Source of the DNA: Verrucomicrobiota bacterium
GTDB taxonomy: Bacteria; Verrucomicrobiota; Verrucomicrobiia; Verrucomicrobiales; Verrucomicrobiaceae
Direction of reading: 5' to 3'
Length of the DNA stretch: 7,359 nt
Assembly (NCBI GenBank): GCA_009885275.1
Contig: VFKY01000161.1
Span: 1-7,359, forward strand
In this document: positions 5,785 to 7,359 of the stretch, in pieces
How the letters are laid out: each line of letters opens with the position of its first letter
Numbering within the stretch: position 1 is the stretch's first letter
The notes under the pieces: model-generated
Seen by the model: the letters and a program-made list of their open reading frames with translations, nothing else
What the model was told of the DNA's origin: nothing
The model's database searches: none
Translations under genes and position numbers: made by a program

Positions 5785-6387
5785 TCAATGATGCGGACGG
5801 AAGAGCCCCACCATTACGCCTTGAATGATGAGCTCTCTCAACGGAACTAGATCGGGATATTGAGAGTTTTCCGCCCGTAAAAATGGGCGGCCATTCTCAA
5901 CAATGAAACGCTTCAACGTCGTTTCCCCATCCATCAGCGCGGCCACAATATCGCGTTGTTTTGGCTCACGTTTTTCTAATATAACATAGTCACCATGCAC
6001 AATATGCGCTCCGATCATGGAATCGCCACGCACTTTCAAAGCGAATGGCTTGGCGTTGGGTTGCAGCCCCATCGTGCGGAGATCGAGGGTCAATTTACCA
6101 TCTGCCATCTCGGGATTGTCCGCCGTGAATCCAGCCGGAATCATTCCAAACACAGGAACATCAACAGTCTCACGGTCCATCTCGTCTGGGAAGATTACCG
6201 CGCGAGCCTTGCCTGCGAGTCGTCGGATAACACCCTTGCGCTCCAGTGCTCGCAAATGACTCATTGCGGCTGTTTGGCTCGCAAACCCAAAATGCGATTG
6301 AATGTCACGAGTCGAAGGCATGACACCCTGCTGCCTTTGATAGCCGTGCAGGAATTCGAGAAGTTCTTGCTGCCGTTTTGTAAGCAT
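5785..6387 (-). CDS. lexA: LexA repressor (SOS response)
   Basis: A complete 200-residue protein of normal LexA length. Residues 1-65 are the winged helix-turn-helix DNA-binding domain (MLTKRQQELLEFLHGYQ at 1-17, PSTRDIQSHFGFASQTAAMS at 24-43, with the wing near 51-65). The autocleavage site is A85-G86 within VFGMIPAGF. The S24-type catalytic pair is S123 (RGDSMIGAHI) and K159 (TTLKRF). RecA-ssDNA filaments stimulate self-cleavage, which releases DNA-damage genes. The recognition helix region differs from that of E. coli LexA, in keeping with a different operator. The start is the only ATG in frame before an upstream stop and gives the canonical N-terminus. The gene is divergent from the TPR gene, with 80 bp between start codons, and its promoter carries LexA-like half-sites, so autoregulation is likely. 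No Shine-Dalgarno sequence is present. Confidence 0.97.
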   Translation of the reverse strand: MLTKRQQELLEFLHGYQRQQGVMPSTRDIQSHFGFASQTAAMSHLRALERKGVIRRLAGKARAVIFPDEMDRETVDVPVFGMIPAGFTADNPEMADGKLTLDLRTMGLQPNAKPFALKVRGDSMIGAHIVHGDYVILEKREPKQRDIVAALMDGETTLKRFIVENGRPFLRAENSQYPDLVPLRELIIQGVMVGLFRPHH

Positions 6388-6393
6388 GAGTGC

Positions 6394-6422
6394 ATACGAA
6401 CACTGTTCAATTGCTCAGTCAA
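6394..6422 (-). promoter_or_regulatory. Candidate lexA promoter
   Basis: On the minus strand, TTGACT (complement of 6417-6422) is a good -35. A 17-bp spacer leads to TCGTAT (complement of 6394-6399), a poor -10. The LexA-type site lies across the spacer, so repressor would block polymerase. With this -10 the transcript would begin at or very near the lexA ATG, which suggests a leaderless or nearly leaderless mRNA. Positions are read by eye and not measured. Confidence 0.45.
6398..6417. promoter_or_regulatory. Candidate LexA operator, three half-sites
   Basis: On the plus strand, GAACA (6398-6402), TGTTC (6404-6408) and GCTCA (6413-6417) occur in a row. TGTTC-AATT-GCTCA matches 8 of 10 defined positions of the palindrome TGTTC-N4-GAACA that I recall as the Verrucomicrobia LexA motif. 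GAACA-C-TGTTC is in addition a perfect 11-bp palindrome resembling a Gram-positive SOS box with a spacer one base short. It lies 11-30 bp upstream of lexA. Confidence 0.65.
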
Positions 6423-6467
6423 GACTTTTTTGCTTGGTGTGAACCTTATCATGCCGATAGTCGATTC

Positions 6468-7193
6468 ATGAAATGCCGGTCATTTTTCATCATCGCCCTG
6501 TTCATGTCCTTCGTCTCCGTCAAAGCAGATGATAAAAAGGCCTCCAAAAAAACTCCGCCAACTCCGGCTCAAGCCGTGAAGGAAAATCAACCTACCGCAG
6601 AGCTAGCTGACCAGAAGAAAACTGGGCAGCTACCCGCACTCACCTCTGGACTAGCCGATCAAGCCGCAACTGCCTTTGGTAAACAAGACTGGAAGACCGC
6701 CCGTAAATGTTATCAGGAAATGCTGGCCATCGATCCCCAGAACGCCCTTACCTATGCCAATCTTGGAGCAGTGGAACAACAGTCAGGCCGACTTAAAGAA
6801 GCTCAGTCCTTCTTTGAAAGTGCGGTGAGCCTCAATCCTCAATTACAGCAAACCTGGACTGCGTTGGGCTTGGTTAGTTATGAAAAGGGCGACCTTTACC
6901 ATGCCGTACATGCTCTCAGTCGTGCGGTGCATGAAGATCCCACGGATGCCAAGGCTCACAATTATCTCGCGGTGGTGGTAAAAAAACTCGGTTGGCGTGA
7001 AGCTGCAGAATCTGAATTGCAGCGTGCTATCGAATTAAACCCTCAGTATACCAATGCTCATTTCAACCTAGCTTTGATGTATCTTGAAAGAACTCCGCCT
7101 GCCATCGAACTGGCAAAGCGGCACTATGATAAAGCCCTCGCCCTTGGTGCGCCCAAAGATGAGCTGATGGAAGAAAAATTAAAGTCCGAGTAA
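6468..7193 (+). CDS. Secreted TPR-repeat protein
   Basis: A 241-residue protein from ATG 6468. An earlier in-frame ATG at 6390 would add 26 residues lying over the lexA promoter and bury the signal peptide, so it is rejected. Residues 1-20 (MKCRSFFIIALFMSFVSVKA) are a signal peptide with a likely cut before DDKK. A Lys/Pro-rich linker follows to about 60. About five TPR units then fill 61-230, with typical helix pairs: ADQAATAFGKQDWKTARKCY, LTYANLGAVEQQSGRLKEAQ, TWTALGLVSYEKGDLYHAVH, HNYLAVVVKKLGWREAAESE and HFNLALMYLERTPPAIELAK; several end in DPQN, NPQL, DPTD or NPQY. TPRs form protein-binding scaffolds, so an envelope assembly or binding role is likely, but the partner is unknown. It is divergent from lexA and is followed 14 bp after its stop by bioF on the same strand. 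Confidence 0.88.
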   Translation: MKCRSFFIIALFMSFVSVKADDKKASKKTPPTPAQAVKENQPTAELADQKKTGQLPALTSGLADQAATAFGKQDWKTARKCYQEMLAIDPQNALTYANLGAVEQQSGRLKEAQSFFESAVSLNPQLQQTWTALGLVSYEKGDLYHAVHALSRAVHEDPTDAKAHNYLAVVVKKLGWREAAESELQRAIELNPQYTNAHFNLALMYLERTPPAIELAKRHYDKALALGAPKDELMEEKLKSE

Positions 7194-7207
7194 CCCTAGT
7201 TTTCATC

Positions 7208-7359
7208 ATGCAAGAAACTGGATCAGGCATCGAACATCACGCCGCGCTTGAACTAGCCGCGCTTGGGGCTGCCGGTCTAAAGAGGAGTCTGCGTACCCTC
7301 ATCCCATTATCCGGTCCTCAAGTTAACTGGCACGGACACCCGTTGCTTAATTTTTCTTC
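7208..7359 (+). CDS. bioF: 8-amino-7-oxononanoate synthase, partial (3' end outside window)
   Basis: The first 50 codons of a gene run open to the window edge. The translation contains GLKRSLRTLIPLSGPQVNWH and then GHPLLNFSS, matching the N-terminus of BioF and its alpha-oxoamine synthase relatives, where a variable helix is followed by a G-x-x-LNFSSNDYLGLA motif. BioF is a cytoplasmic PLP enzyme that condenses pimeloyl-ACP (or -CoA) with alanine in the first committed ring-building phase of biotin synthesis. The PLP lysine lies beyond the window. Other alpha-oxoamine synthases (Kbl, serine palmitoyltransferase, HemA) share the fold, so the exact enzyme is likely rather than certain. The start is 14 bp after the TPR stop, suggesting co-transcription. 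No Shine-Dalgarno sequence is seen. Confidence 0.8.
   Translation, partial: MQETGSGIEHHAALELAALGAAGLKRSLRTLIPLSGPQVNWHGHPLLNFS

Noticed and set aside
5461..5850. Plus-strand frames of 129 aa and 61 aa (5537-5722) across the tRNA
   Set aside because: Both read the antisense of tRNA-Leu (giving WRDSNP and GGTRTRTM runs), a well-known source of spurious proteins, and the longer one runs into lexA in reverse.
6390..6467. Longer start for the TPR protein (ATG at 6390)
   Set aside because: It would place a 26-residue polar extension before a clear signal peptide and overlap the lexA promoter and operator.
5995..6471. 158-aa plus-strand frame antisense to lexA
   Set aside because: Composition is that of a shadow, and the opposite strand encodes an intact, motif-complete LexA.

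Overview
The window looks like a piece of a Verrucomicrobiota chromosome (PVC superphylum). This rests on protein families: a DUF1501 Tat-exported protein beside a DUF1549/DUF1553 protein, SHD1-like domains on secreted proteins, and a LexA whose promoter carries a site close to the TGTTC-N4-GAACA motif I recall for Verrucomicrobia. No gene has a convincing Shine-Dalgarno sequence at a normal distance. The assignment is inference from gene content only.

Left part (1-3730, all on the minus strand): a likely operon reading right to left. It begins with a secreted DUF1549/DUF1553 protein carrying an SHD1-like domain and one CxxCH motif. A DUF1501 protein with a twin-arginine signal follows 43 bp later. 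About 100 bp further on is the start of a third exported protein, cut by the window edge, whose N-terminus again looks SHD1-like. DUF1501 and DUF1549/1553 genes are characteristically paired in this phylum. The cluster is probably an envelope or periplasmic system of unknown substrate. A palindrome lies just before its first gene and another inverted repeat lies further upstream.

Middle part (about 3731-5610): a patchwork. It holds the C-terminal remnant of a PIN-domain (VapC-like) protein, a short orphan coding fragment, an AT-richer stretch with a large imperfect hairpin, and two GC-richer unrecognised genes on the plus strand (163 and 108 aa). Its right edge is the 3' end of a tRNA-Leu(UAA) gene on the minus strand. 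The last 10 bases of that tRNA plus 3 flanking bases recur exactly, in the same orientation, at 4027-4039, where the recognisable PIN homology ends. This is the layout of a small tRNA-targeted island or its remnant, about 1.6 kb, with no integrase visible. It is the most interesting observation here, although the repeat is short.

Right part (5611-7359): conserved-looking chromosome. tRNA-Leu lies downstream of lexA on the minus strand. LexA has its self-cleavage site and catalytic Ser/Lys pair, and its promoter contains clustered LexA-type half-sites. Divergently, on the plus strand, is a secreted TPR-repeat protein followed 14 bp later by the start of bioF (biotin synthesis), which runs off the window. 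The lexA/TPR intergenic space is only 80 bp, so LexA might influence both directions.
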